DNA of 7,900 nucleotides from contig JAESTY010000349.1 in NCBI GenBank assembly GCA_016763355.1, positions 1 to 7,900 of the forward strand, in the 5' to 3' direction. Every line of letters begins with the position of its first letter. The stretch's first letter is position 1. Shown one piece after another: positions 1 through 6,605 of this stretch. The DNA is from Immundisolibacteraceae bacterium. GTDB lineage: Bacteria > Pseudomonadota > Gammaproteobacteria > Immundisolibacterales > Immundisolibacteraceae. The position numbers and the translations under genes were made by a program. Below the pieces are notes generated by a model. That model did not search any database. It was not told where the DNA came from and saw nothing but the letters and a program-made list of their open reading frames with translations.

Positions 1-693
1 CACCTGCCACTGCCACTGCCCACCCTGGCAATAGCACCGGCAGATGCAGCCACCATCGCTGTGTTTAAAGGTCAGCTTGCTAATCCCGCGTTACCGGATT
101 GGTTGATATTTATCAGCGCTAATGCGGTGGAACAAAGCTGGATACACCTTGATTCAACACCCAACCTGGTCAAACAGGCCCGTATTGCGGCTGTGGGCAG
201 TGCCACCGCTGCAGCGCTTACTGATCGGGGTATCACCGTAGATGCCATTCCCAGGGAGCAGTTCGATAGCGACGGGTTGCTGGCCTTAGCGCCATTCCAG
301 TCGCCATTAAACCAAAAAATATTAATTATTCGGGGCCAGGGAGGCCGTCCCTACCTGGGTGAGCAATTAGCGTTTCGGGGCGCTCAGGTCGAATACGGTG
401 AATGCTACCAACGACTATTACCCTCCACTGGAACCGAGCAATTAACAGCCTGGTTATTGAGTAACAACATCGACCTGATAACCATAACCAGCCGTGCCAC
501 ATTACGAAATTTATTCAAACTCTGTGCGCTAGAACACCACCACCTATTAAAAAGGTTAAGCTATGCGCTACTCAGTCCTGCCATCGAATCTGAGGCGCAC
601 AAGCTGGGCATAAACGGCCAGATAGTGATCGCCGATCAGGCCACCGACCAAGGCCTTTGCAATCTTCTTGATAGCGTAATGGATGCCAATTGA
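1..693 (+). CDS. hemD: Uroporphyrinogen-III synthase, 5' end outside window
   Basis: HemD cyclises the linear tetrapyrrole hydroxymethylbilane to uroporphyrinogen III in the cytoplasm, the branch point to haem, sirohaem and cobalamin. Frame 1 is open from the first base, giving 230 residues and a TGA stop. E. coli HemD is about 246 aa, so roughly 15-30 N-terminal residues are missing. The GTG at position 61 is not the start, because homologous sequence (a proline/leucine stretch resembling the family's early FPLIEFSP region) continues upstream of it. Family signs are DWLIFISANAVE in the first lobe, KILIIRGQGGR followed by GAQVEYGECYQR near the inter-domain hinge, and ITITSRATLRNL in the second lobe. 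This enzyme family has low sequence identity, but the motif order is right. hemC would be expected upstream. hemX and hemY, which follow hemD in many gammaproteobacteria, are not next. The following gene starts 68 bp downstream. Confidence 0.92.
   Translation, partial: HLPLPLPTLAIAPADAATIAVFKGQLANPALPDWLIFISANAVEQSWIHLDSTPNLVKQARIAAVGSATAAALTDRGITVDAIPREQFDSDGLLALAPFQSPLNQKILIIRGQGGRPYLGEQLAFRGAQVEYGECYQRLLPSTGTEQLTAWLLSNNIDLITITSRATLRNLFKLCALEHHHLLKRLSYALLSPAIESEAHKLGINGQIVIADQATDQGLCNLLDSVMDAN
4..21 (+). repeat. Three-copy 6-bp tandem repeat inside hemD
   Basis: CTGCCA-CTGCCA-CTGCCC encodes Leu-Pro three times. It is in frame with hemD and lies in a region that is variable in length in the family. 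It is probably a minor slippage-derived expansion with no separate function. Confidence 0.5.
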
Positions 694-761
694 AAACAAT
701 TTGGCTAACCCGCCACTGACCACCTCAGTCTGACAATACCACCAACAACCAAACAAATTTA

Positions 762-1316
762 ATGGTAAGAACCGAATCTCCCCTATGTGATTTCGACGCC
801 CCCGCAGTCGACTTTGACCTGCCTGGTATTGACGGCCGTGGCTGGTCATTAGAACAGTGCCGAGGTCAAAATGGCACCCTGGTGATGTTCATCTGCAACC
901 ATTGCCCCTATGTGATTGCGGTGATTGAGCGTATCGTCGCAGATTGCAATTTATTGGCCACTGAAGGCATCAAAGCCGTGGCGATTATGTCCAACGATAG
1001 CGACCAATACCCGGAAGACAATTTTGAAAAAATGATCGAATTCGGCGACCGCCATCGGCTGACCTTTCCTTATTTACTCGATGTAGACCAGAACATTGCC
1101 AAAAGCTACGGAGCGGTCTGTACCCCAGATTTTTTTGGTTATAACCAAAATTTAAAACTTCAATACCGGGGCCGCCTGGACGAAAGCAGCAAAGCTGCCG
1201 TAGCCAATGCCCGTCGCGATCTATTACTTGCCATGAGTTCAATCGGAAAAACAGGCACCGGCCCGGTAGAACAAATCGCTAGCATGGGCTGCTCCATCAA
1301 ATGGCGTGACCAATAA
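762..1316 (+). CDS. Thioredoxin-fold peroxiredoxin-like protein (PRX_like1 type)
   Basis: A 184-aa AhpC/TSA-superfamily protein of the PRX_like1 group, probably a cytoplasmic thiol oxidoreductase or peroxidase. Its physiological substrate is unknown. Seen in the sequence: the active-site segment FICNHCPYV with Cys45-x-x-Cys48 after the first core strand, SNDSDQYPEDNFEKM at residues 77-91, the family-typical GAVCTPDFFGY with a third cysteine (Cys120) before the cis-proline position, YRGRLDES at 135-142, and a C-terminal SMGCSIKW (Cys177). I see no signal peptide or membrane segment. The ATG at 762 is chosen because the first residues fit the family's N-terminus, and no clear Shine-Dalgarno precedes it. 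The gap to hemD is 68 bp without an obvious terminator, and the gap to nudJ is 24 bp, so it may be cotranscribed with nudJ and mnmA. The family is known; the exact role is not. Confidence 0.88.
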   Translation: MVRTESPLCDFDAPAVDFDLPGIDGRGWSLEQCRGQNGTLVMFICNHCPYVIAVIERIVADCNLLATEGIKAVAIMSNDSDQYPEDNFEKMIEFGDRHRLTFPYLLDVDQNIAKSYGAVCTPDFFGYNQNLKLQYRGRLDESSKAAVANARRDLLLAMSSIGKTGTGPVEQIASMGCSIKWRDQ

Positions 1317-1340
1317 CTCGACTTAAACACTGAATTTATT

Positions 1341-1808
1341 ATGAGTGATCAAATCTGGAAGCCCCACACCACCGTGGCCGCCATCGCCAAACGAGGTGAC
1401 CGCTACCTGATGGTGGAGGAGTACAACAGCCTAGGCGAAACTGTCGTCAACCAGCCCGCAGGGCATCTTGAAGCTGACGAAACCCTGGTGGAAGCTTGTA
1501 TGCGCGAAACCATGGAAGAGACCGGCTGGCAGTTTAAACCCACCGCTTTGATCGGGCTCTATCGTTGGATTAGTCCCCGAGATGGCGAAACTTTTTTACG
1601 CTTCTGCTTTGCCGGTGAGCTAGGCGAACAGGTCTCTGAAAGGCCTCCGGATAGCGACATTATTCGCAGTCGTTGGCTCACCCGAGCCGAGCTGGACCAG
1701 GTGCCGTTACGCAGCGTACTGGTACTCAGCTGTATTGATGATTTTGTTAGCGGTAAAAGCTACCCGCTCGAACTGCTCCAGGATGTAATGGAACCGACGA
1801 TTGGCTGA
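1341..1808 (+). CDS. nudJ: Nudix hydrolase, NudJ-type phosphatase
   Basis: A 155-aa protein matching E. coli NudJ (YmfB) in length and sequence. The E. coli enzyme hydrolyses nucleoside di- and triphosphates and the thiamine precursor HMP-pyrophosphate, releasing phosphate. The Nudix box is intact at residues 41-63 (G-x5-E-x7-RE-x2-EE-x-GW), with Glu59 and Glu60 as the expected metal ligands. The segment before and into the box, NQPAGHLEADETLVEA, is nearly identical to E. coli NudJ. The later segments RWISP, FLRFCFA, DSDI and YPLELLQD also follow the family. The ATG at 1341 has only a poor Shine-Dalgarno. It lies 24 bp after the PRX_like1 gene, and its last 8 bases overlap the mnmA start. The nudJ-mnmA pair is a conserved gammaproteobacterial arrangement, which supports the name. 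Confidence 0.93.
   Translation: MSDQIWKPHTTVAAIAKRGDRYLMVEEYNSLGETVVNQPAGHLEADETLVEACMRETMEETGWQFKPTALIGLYRWISPRDGETFLRFCFAGELGEQVSERPPDSDIIRSRWLTRAELDQVPLRSVLVLSCIDDFVSGKSYPLELLQDVMEPTIG
1790..1803 (+). promoter_or_regulatory. mnmA ribosome site and TTG start inside the nudJ end
   Basis: GGAA (1790-1793) lies 7 nt before TTG (1801-1803), all within the last codons of nudJ. The in-frame TAA at 1786 limits how far upstream mnmA can begin, and the only start codon that keeps the PP-loop is this TTG. The nudJ stop codon TGA (1806-1808) falls within the first three mnmA codons. Confidence 0.7.
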
Positions 1809-2913
1809 GTCAACTAAGCCACTGAACATCATCGTCGGCATTTCCGGCGGAGTCGATTCGGCAGTTGCAGCGCTGCTACTCAAACAGCAGGGTCATCAGG
1901 TCACCGGCCTGTTCATGAAAAACTGGGAAGGCGACGACGACGATCAGTACTGTAGCGCCGCCGAAGACCTTGCCGACGCTGAAGCAGTCTGTCAGAAACT
2001 CCAAATTCCGCTTGAGACTGCCAATTTTGCGGGCGAATACTGGCGTGATGTATTTAGCCATTTCCTTGATGAACACCTTGCCGGTCGCACTCCAAATCCA
2101 GATATTCTCTGTAATCGAGAAATCAAATTTAAGGCTTTTTTGCAGCTCGCTGAGCAGCTCGGTGCAGACTGCATAGCCACCGGTCATTACGCTGGCATTC
2201 GCCGACAGGACTCACGGTTTCAATTAGCTATGGCTAGCGACCACAATAAAGACCAAACCTATTTTTTGTACATGCTCGACCAACAGCAACTCAGCAAAGC
2301 AATGATGCCTTTATGCGCACTGGAAAAACCCACTATCCGTCAAATTGCGACTGATCACGGCCTAACCGTAGCCGACAAAAAAGACAGCACTGGCATCTGC
2401 TTTATCGGCGAACGTCCGTTTAAAGCATTTTTACAGGAATATTTGCCTGATCAACCTGGGGATATTGTTGATACCGATGGCATCTGCATCGGCCGGCACA
2501 GCGGCCTGATGTACTACACCATCGGCCAACGTCAGGGCCTGGGGATTGGCGGTAGCAAAAACCATAGCGAAGCTCCCTGGTTCGTGGCCGACAAACAGAT
2601 CAGTAGTAATCGGCTACTGGTGGTGCAGGGCAACGACCATCCACTACTTTATGACGACCGTCTGGTTGGTATCGATAGCCACTGGATTGCTGGTGAACCA
2701 CCTGCCAGCCAGTTCAACTGCCTGGCTAGAAGCCGGCACCGCCAGCCACTGCAAGCTTGTCGGGTGACTCTGTCCAAAGATCAGCAAGTAGACGTCATTT
2801 TTGAATCCCCCCAACGGGCATTAACCCCTGGCCAGTCAGTGGTGTTTTATCTCGACGATATTTGCCTGGGTGGGGCCATTATTGATCAGGTTGGTCACTC
2901 AACCAAGCAATAG
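1801..2913 (+). CDS. mnmA: tRNA-specific 2-thiouridylase MnmA
   Basis: MnmA adenylates and then thiolates U34 of tRNAs for Lys, Glu and Gln, using sulfur relayed through the Tus system (2-thio part of mnm5s2U). The 370-aa product is full length (E. coli 368 aa). Visible: ATP-binding PP-loop SGGVDS (15-20), MKNWEGDDDDQYC (39-51), NPDILCNREIKF with Asp101 and catalytic Cys104, ATGHY (126-130), STGICFIGER with the second catalytic cysteine Cys200, and the C-terminal domain with GLMYYTIGQRQGLGIGG (235-251), ending near TPGQSVVFY and CLGGAII. The start is a TTG at 1801. A TAA in the same frame lies at 1786-1788, no ATG or GTG occurs between, and the next in-frame ATG would delete the PP-loop. GGAA at 1790-1793 is a plausible ribosome site. 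The 8-base overlap with nudJ suggests translational coupling. Confidence 0.97.
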   Translation: MAESTKPLNIIVGISGGVDSAVAALLLKQQGHQVTGLFMKNWEGDDDDQYCSAAEDLADAEAVCQKLQIPLETANFAGEYWRDVFSHFLDEHLAGRTPNPDILCNREIKFKAFLQLAEQLGADCIATGHYAGIRRQDSRFQLAMASDHNKDQTYFLYMLDQQQLSKAMMPLCALEKPTIRQIATDHGLTVADKKDSTGICFIGERPFKAFLQEYLPDQPGDIVDTDGICIGRHSGLMYYTIGQRQGLGIGGSKNHSEAPWFVADKQISSNRLLVVQGNDHPLLYDDRLVGIDSHWIAGEPPASQFNCLARSRHRQPLQACRVTLSKDQQVDVIFESPQRALTPGQSVVFYLDDICLGGAIIDQVGHSTKQ

Positions 2914-2941
2914 CCGGTCAACGCGCCAAAATACTCACCGC

Positions 2942-2976
2942 AAAAAAAACCCCGCTGACCTGAACGGTCAACGGGG
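2942..2976 (-). terminator. Rho-independent terminator between convergent mnmA and DUF3135-type gene
   Basis: An 11-bp stem, CCCCGCTGACC (2950-2960) with GGTCAACGGGG (2966-2976), has a single C-A mismatch and a 5-nt loop. Eight A residues (2942-2949) precede it on the plus strand, so the minus-strand transcript carries a U8 tract directly after the hairpin. It lies 21 nt past the stop codon of the 2998-3375 gene and is a strong intrinsic terminator for the minus strand. The plus-strand side has no T-tract (CTTAAAAATAG follows), so mnmA termination here would be weaker. Confidence 0.9.
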
Positions 2977-2997
2977 CTTAAAAATAGTTAAACCCGG

Positions 2998-3375
2998 TTA
3001 GGACTCTGTACCCGGAAACGCCAGCACCGTCGCCTTCCGAGGTTTTTCTGGTAGTGGAGTCAAAACACTGCGGTCACCCTGTAAAAAAGCGTTCAGTGAT
3101 TCAATCAAGCCGCGTGGACCGGTCACCGAATCCCACATCATCGTAGACAGTTTGTAAGTTGCATCTAACGGCGAGTGAGCACTATCGCGAACCAGGTCAG
3201 CACGACACTGCATATGACGCAAACGCTGCTGCAGGTGGTCTGGAGCAGCCAAAATATTGGCCTCGATCAATGCACTACGGCGCAGCTCAAATTCTTCAGG
3301 GTCCAGCGCCGACAAAGCAACAAACTCATCAAAATCATAATCGCTTTCTAACGCGAAATCCTTCGAACCTTTCAT
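2998..3375 (-). CDS. Small conserved protein, probably DUF3135 family
   Basis: A 125-aa soluble-looking protein whose function is unknown. The pattern YDFDEFVALSALDPEEFELRR (around residues 13-33), then a helical stretch with APDHLQQRLRHMQCRADL (44-61) and a KLSTMM segment (75-80), fits my memory of the gammaproteobacterial DUF3135 family (FD-x-L...DPE-x-FE-x-LR...LIE...AP...QRRL...Q). I cannot run the profile. It appears all-alpha in its first 100 residues, with a charged, proline-containing tail. There is no signal peptide, membrane helix or metal-binding cysteine set. The ATG (3373-3375) follows an AGG about 9 nt upstream on the minus strand. It lies 156 bp downstream of acnA on the same strand, converges on mnmA, and ends just before a strong minus-strand terminator. 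An 8-bp inverted repeat sits in its upstream region. Confidence 0.75.
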   Translation of the reverse strand: MKGSKDFALESDYDFDEFVALSALDPEEFELRRSALIEANILAAPDHLQQRLRHMQCRADLVRDSAHSPLDATYKLSTMMWDSVTGPRGLIESLNAFLQGDRSVLTPLPEKPRKATVLAFPGTES

Positions 3376-3384
3376 AAAACACCT

Positions 3385-3414
3385 GCTATGTATATAAGAT
3401 AGTGCTTACATAGC
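3385..3414. promoter_or_regulatory. Perfect 8-bp inverted repeat upstream of the DUF3135-type gene
   Basis: GCTATGTA (3385-3392) and TACATAGC (3407-3414) are exact reverse complements separated by 14 bp, so the half-site centres are 22 bp apart, about two helical turns. The repeat begins 9 bp upstream of the start codon and covers the AT-rich stretch (TATCTT, TATATA on the minus strand) where a -10 element could lie. A dimeric repressor site is plausible. I do not recognise the motif, and the promoter hexamers themselves are ambiguous. Confidence 0.4.
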
Positions 3415-3489
3415 CTATACAAGGCGTCCACTAAACGCAAGTGTTATAGAAAAGCGCAATATTTCCCTACAGTTTTCGAACCACCCTAA

Positions 3490-3510
3490 CCGAGCCCAGA
3501 ACAGGCCCGG
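3490..3510 (-). terminator. GC-rich hairpin after acnA, no T-tract
   Basis: CCGAGCC (3490-3496) pairs with GGCCCGG (3504-3510) through a 7-nt loop, with one position that is G-U in the minus-strand RNA. It begins 21 nt past the acnA stop. No run of T follows on the minus strand, so termination would be incomplete or Rho-assisted, and read-through into the DUF3135-type gene is possible. The stem could also be incidental. Confidence 0.3.
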
Positions 3511-3531
3511 CCGGAGTGCTCTATATGAAGA

Positions 3532-6222
3532 TTAAGCCTTCATAAAATCCCGTAATACGTAATTCAAAATACCACCATGGCGGTAGTAATCGACCTCAAT
3601 CGGCGTATCGATACGGGCTAACACCTTAATATCTCGACTGCCTTTGGCGTCGGTCACCCGCAGGGTCAGATGATCACCTGGCTTAACCGTGTCACCCAGG
3701 TCAGGCACATCAAACTGCTCGTGACCGGAAAGACCATGGGTTTCGGCACTCTCACCAGGCAGATACTGCAACGGCAACACACCCATACCAATCAGGTTAC
3801 TGCGATGAATACGCTCATAACTTTGCGCAACCACCGCTTTAACACCAAGCAGGAAAGTACCTTTAGCAGCCCAATCGCGGGACGAACCAGCGCCATACAT
3901 CTCGCCAGCAAGCAATACAAGCGGCGTACCGTCAGCGCGATATTTTTGCGCCGCATCATAAACCGATAATTCTTCTCCGGTCGGCAGGTATTGAGTCCAG
4001 CCACCTTCGCGTGGCGCCACCAGGTCATTCTTTAAACGGATATTGCCAAAGGTACCGCGGGCCATTACCCGGTCATTACCACGGCGTGAACCAAAACTGT
4101 TCCAGTCGGCTTTATCGACACCATTTTCCAGCAGGTAGGCGGCAGCAGGACCGTCATCAGGAATCACGCCCGCTGGGCTAATATGGTCGGTGGTGACAAA
4201 ATCACCCAGTTTTAATAACGCCCGCGCGCCATTGATCGGCCCAATAGGCTCGGCATTTTCTGGAAAATCCACAAAGAAAGGCGGCTCCTGGATATAGGTT
4301 GAATCACCCTTCCAGTCATACACCGCTGCTGAGTCATCGGCTTCAATCGCGTTCCAATCGGCATTACTGGTGGCCACATCTTTATAGCCAGCTGCATAAA
4401 GCGCCGGATCATTGGCCAACTGCATTGCCTCGGCAACTTCTGCGGTCGAAGGCCAGATATCCTTAAAAAACACCGGCTGACCATCACTACCGTTACCAAT
4501 TGGCTGAGTTTCAAAATTGATATTAACGTTTCCGGCGAGCGCATAAGCCACCACCAGGGGAGGAGATGCAAGGTAGTTAGCCTTGGTATGTGGGCTTACC
4601 CGGCCTTCGAAGTTGCGATTACCACTGAGCACCGCGCTGACGACTAAATCCTGGTCATTGATAACATCAACAATCGCCTCGTCCAGTGGACCTGAATTAC
4701 CGATGCAGGTGGTACAGCCATAACCAACAGTTTGAAAACCAATCGAATTTAGCGGTTCCTGCAGACCCGCCTTTTCCAGATAGCCGGTCACTACCCGTGA
4801 ACCTGGGGCCAGACTTGTTTTAACTGTTGAAGGCACTGATAGCCCTTTTTCGACTGCCTTTTTCGCCACTAACCCAGCGGCAACCATCACTCCTGGACTG
4901 GAAGTATTGGTACAACTGGTAATTGCCGCGATCACCAAAGAACCATGCTCGAGACGCGCGCCATCAAAACCTGGGACCTCAGCACCCGCATCCGCATCAA
5001 CCACACCAAAGCCCTCATCGGCCACCGGCTGCTGAAGACTTTGATTAAACTGACTGGCCATCTCCTTCAGCGCCACCCGGTCATGGGGACGCCGCGGTCC
5101 GGCCAGACTTGGCACCACGGTGCTCATGTCTAATTCAAGTACATCGGTAAATTCTGGATCAGGGCTTTCTGCGGTGCGGAACATACCCTGAGCACGATAA
5201 TAATCTTCTACTAACTGAATCTGCGTCTCAGAACGCCCCGTAATACGCAGGTAATTCAGGGTCTCCTCATCAACCGGAAAGAAACCCATGGTGGCACCGT
5301 ATTCGGGCCCCATATTGGCGATGGTGCCCCGATCTGCCAACGGCAATGAATCGAGACCTTCACCAAAAAATTCCACGAACTTGCCAACCACACCGTATTT
5401 TCGCAGCTGCTGAACAATGGTCAGTGTCAGATCGGTTGCGGTAACACCGTCCTGCATTTTGCCGGTAAGACGGAAACCAATGACTTCGGGCATGGGGATA
5501 TAAATCGGCTGACCGAGCATGCAGGCTTCAGCTTCGATTCCGCCCACACCCCAGCCAACCACACCCAATCCATTAATCATGGTGGTGTGAGAATCGGTTC
5601 CAACCAGGGAATCAGGATAAGCGACCGAGCCATTCTGCTGCTTAATTAGCACGCTCTTTGCCAGATGCTCAAGATTGACCTGATGAACAATGCCGACCGA
5701 TGGCGGTGTGATGTTCAGGGTTTCGTAAGCACCCTGACCCCAGCGTAAAAATTCATAGCGCTCTTTGTTGCGAGTAAATTCCAGATCACTGTTCTGCTGC
5801 AATGCGCTGGCACTACCGGCTTTATCGACCTGCACCGAATGGTCAATAACCAGATCTACCGGTACCAATGGTTCAATCCTGCTAGGATCCTTGCCAGCCC
5901 GTTTCATCGCACTGCGCAGCGCTGCTAGATCCACTACACAGGGCACACCGGTGAAATCCTGCAACACCACACGACCCGGGATAAATGGTACTTCGCCGTT
6001 ATTACCCGGCTTGCCCCAGTTCATCAGCGCATCGATATGGCTATCTTCCACCGCTGCATGATCCTGATTACGCAACACCGACTCTAGTAGTACACGAATC
6101 GACAAAGGTAACCGAGATACGTCTGCCATGCCGTTTTCAACCAGAGCAGGCAAACTATAATAATCAACGCTCTGATCGCTAGACTGCAGCGATTTGCGAG
6201 TAAAGGAAAACTTTGAACTCAT
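3532..6222 (-). CDS. acnA: Aconitate hydratase AcnA
   Basis: A cytoplasmic [4Fe-4S] enzyme that isomerises citrate to isocitrate via cis-aconitate in the TCA and glyoxylate cycles. The 896-aa product is full length for the AcnA/IRP1 type (E. coli AcnA 891 aa). Visible: QDFTGVPCVVDLAALR (88-103), IDHSVQVD (126-133), GTDSHTTMINGLGVVGWGVG (208-227) with the Asp-Ser-His triad, cluster ligands Cys437 (SCTNT) and Cys503/Cys506 (GCTTCIGNSGPL), SGNRNFEGR (533-541), and the C-terminal swivel domain with TTDHISPAG (677-685), GSRRGND (711-717) and YGAGSSRDWAAKG (776-788), which holds the catalytic serine. IDHSVQVD and the length favour AcnA over the related 2-methylcitrate dehydratase AcnD; no prp genes are near. 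GGAG lies 8 nt before the ATG. It is divergent from purB across 453 bp and co-directional with the DUF3135-type gene. Confidence 0.97.
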   Translation of the reverse strand: MSSKFSFTRKSLQSSDQSVDYYSLPALVENGMADVSRLPLSIRVLLESVLRNQDHAAVEDSHIDALMNWGKPGNNGEVPFIPGRVVLQDFTGVPCVVDLAALRSAMKRAGKDPSRIEPLVPVDLVIDHSVQVDKAGSASALQQNSDLEFTRNKERYEFLRWGQGAYETLNITPPSVGIVHQVNLEHLAKSVLIKQQNGSVAYPDSLVGTDSHTTMINGLGVVGWGVGGIEAEACMLGQPIYIPMPEVIGFRLTGKMQDGVTATDLTLTIVQQLRKYGVVGKFVEFFGEGLDSLPLADRGTIANMGPEYGATMGFFPVDEETLNYLRITGRSETQIQLVEDYYRAQGMFRTAESPDPEFTDVLELDMSTVVPSLAGPRRPHDRVALKEMASQFNQSLQQPVADEGFGVVDADAGAEVPGFDGARLEHGSLVIAAITSCTNTSSPGVMVAAGLVAKKAVEKGLSVPSTVKTSLAPGSRVVTGYLEKAGLQEPLNSIGFQTVGYGCTTCIGNSGPLDEAIVDVINDQDLVVSAVLSGNRNFEGRVSPHTKANYLASPPLVVAYALAGNVNINFETQPIGNGSDGQPVFFKDIWPSTAEVAEAMQLANDPALYAAGYKDVATSNADWNAIEADDSAAVYDWKGDSTYIQEPPFFVDFPENAEPIGPINGARALLKLGDFVTTDHISPAGVIPDDGPAAAYLLENGVDKADWNSFGSRRGNDRVMARGTFGNIRLKNDLVAPREGGWTQYLPTGEELSVYDAAQKYRADGTPLVLLAGEMYGAGSSRDWAAKGTFLLGVKAVVAQSYERIHRSNLIGMGVLPLQYLPGESAETHGLSGHEQFDVPDLGDTVKPGDHLTLRVTDAKGSRDIKVLARIDTPIEVDYYRHGGILNYVLRDFMKA

Positions 6223-6230
6223 ACCAACAT

Positions 6231-6234
6231 CTCC
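6231..6234 (-). promoter_or_regulatory. acnA Shine-Dalgarno (GGAG)
   Basis: The minus strand reads GGAG followed by an 8-nt spacer and the ATG at 6222. This is the clearest ribosome binding site in the window and fixes the acnA start. Confidence 0.75.
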
Positions 6235-6289
6235 ATACGAAATTTGTAACCTGGAACTTCTGAATCGAAACTCACCGAAAAGCTAGTGT

Positions 6290-6331
6290 GGCGCAACAAC
6301 TGTGCGCAAACCCACTTACAACAGGCGCAAC
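6290..6331. repeat. Clustered GCGCAA repeats upstream of acnA
   Basis: GGCGCAAC occurs at 6290-6297 and 6324-6331, with a variant GTGCGCAAAC at 6302-6311 between them. GCGCA (6291-6295) and TGCGC (6303-6307) also form a 5-bp inverted repeat. The cluster lies about 70-110 bp before the acnA start codon. It could be a regulator-binding cluster or chance in GC-mixed DNA. Confidence 0.35.
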
Positions 6332-6476
6332 GTTTCAGAGCTTGAATTAATTTCTGATCGGCTACCTCGCTGCAACCAATCTAGACAATATTAATTTTAG
6401 GAACAGCGCCAACGATTCCTGCTTGCAAACAGATTGTCGGCATAACCTGGGAACTATTCAGGGCTAACCAGTCGGT

Positions 6477-6517
6477 GTTAATAGTGGTTGCTCCACATTA
6501 ACCCGCCCAGGGTTAAT
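6477..6517. promoter_or_regulatory. Overlapping alternative inverted repeats (GTTAAT/ATTAAC)
   Basis: Three copies of one 6-bp element alternate in orientation: GTTAAT (6477-6482), ATTAAC (6497-6502), GTTAAT (6512-6517). The middle copy can pair left in a 10-bp stem, GTTAAT-A-GTGG with CCAC-ATTAAC, having one bulged A and a TTGCT loop. It can pair right in a perfect 8-bp stem, ATTAACCC-N5-GGGTTAAT. The two stems share bases and exclude each other. This is either a multi-site operator or an RNA switch in a transcript that starts upstream. Confidence 0.5.
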
Positions 6518-6526
6518 ATTTGCGAC

Positions 6527-6542
6527 CATGGGTAGCCCCATG
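6527..6542. repeat. Small perfect hairpin CATGGG-TAGC-CCCATG
   Basis: A 6-bp perfect inverted repeat with a 4-nt loop follows the GTTAAT cluster by 9 bp. No T-tract follows on either strand, so it is not an intrinsic terminator. Confidence 0.45.
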
Positions 6543-6562
6543 TTTAACGCCTTGCGCCAGTT

Positions 6563-6589
6563 AAGGAACACCAAGGAACAGCAAGGAAC
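6563..6589 (+). repeat. Three AAGGAAC direct repeats at 10-bp spacing
   Basis: AAGGAAC occurs at 6563-6569, 6573-6579 and 6583-6589, exactly 10 bp apart, which places the copies on nearly the same face of the helix. The period is not a multiple of three, so a protein repeat does not explain it. The array ends 16 bp before the TAGAAT hexamer, covering the position where a purB -35 element would be expected. An activator array is one reading; short tandem duplication is the alternative. Confidence 0.6.
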
Positions 6590-6605
6590 CGGCCGCCAAA
6601 AAGGG

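Noticed and set aside
61..693. hemD starting at the GTG at position 61
   Set aside because: The frame is open from base 1 and the upstream residues fit the HemD N-terminal region, so the true start lies outside the window.
715..729. ACTGA-N5-TCAGT inverted repeat after hemD as a terminator
   Set aside because: The stem is only 5 bp and no T-tract follows.
1930..1943. GAC trinucleotide run in mnmA as a microsatellite
   Set aside because: It encodes the acidic stretch normally found after MKNWE in MnmA; the repeat is short and under coding constraint.
3670..6182. Several plus-strand open frames of 60-100 codons inside acnA
   Set aside because: They lie antisense to a full-length, fully conserved aconitase and show no recognisable protein features.
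3532..6222. 2-methylcitrate dehydratase AcnD instead of AcnA
   Set aside because: The length, the IDHSVQVD segment and the absence of prpB, prpC or prpF nearby favour AcnA.
6219..6236. Five-codon micro-ORF on the minus strand whose TGA overlaps the acnA ATG (ATGA)
   Set aside because: It has no ribosome site of its own and contains the acnA Shine-Dalgarno; so short a frame is expected by chance.
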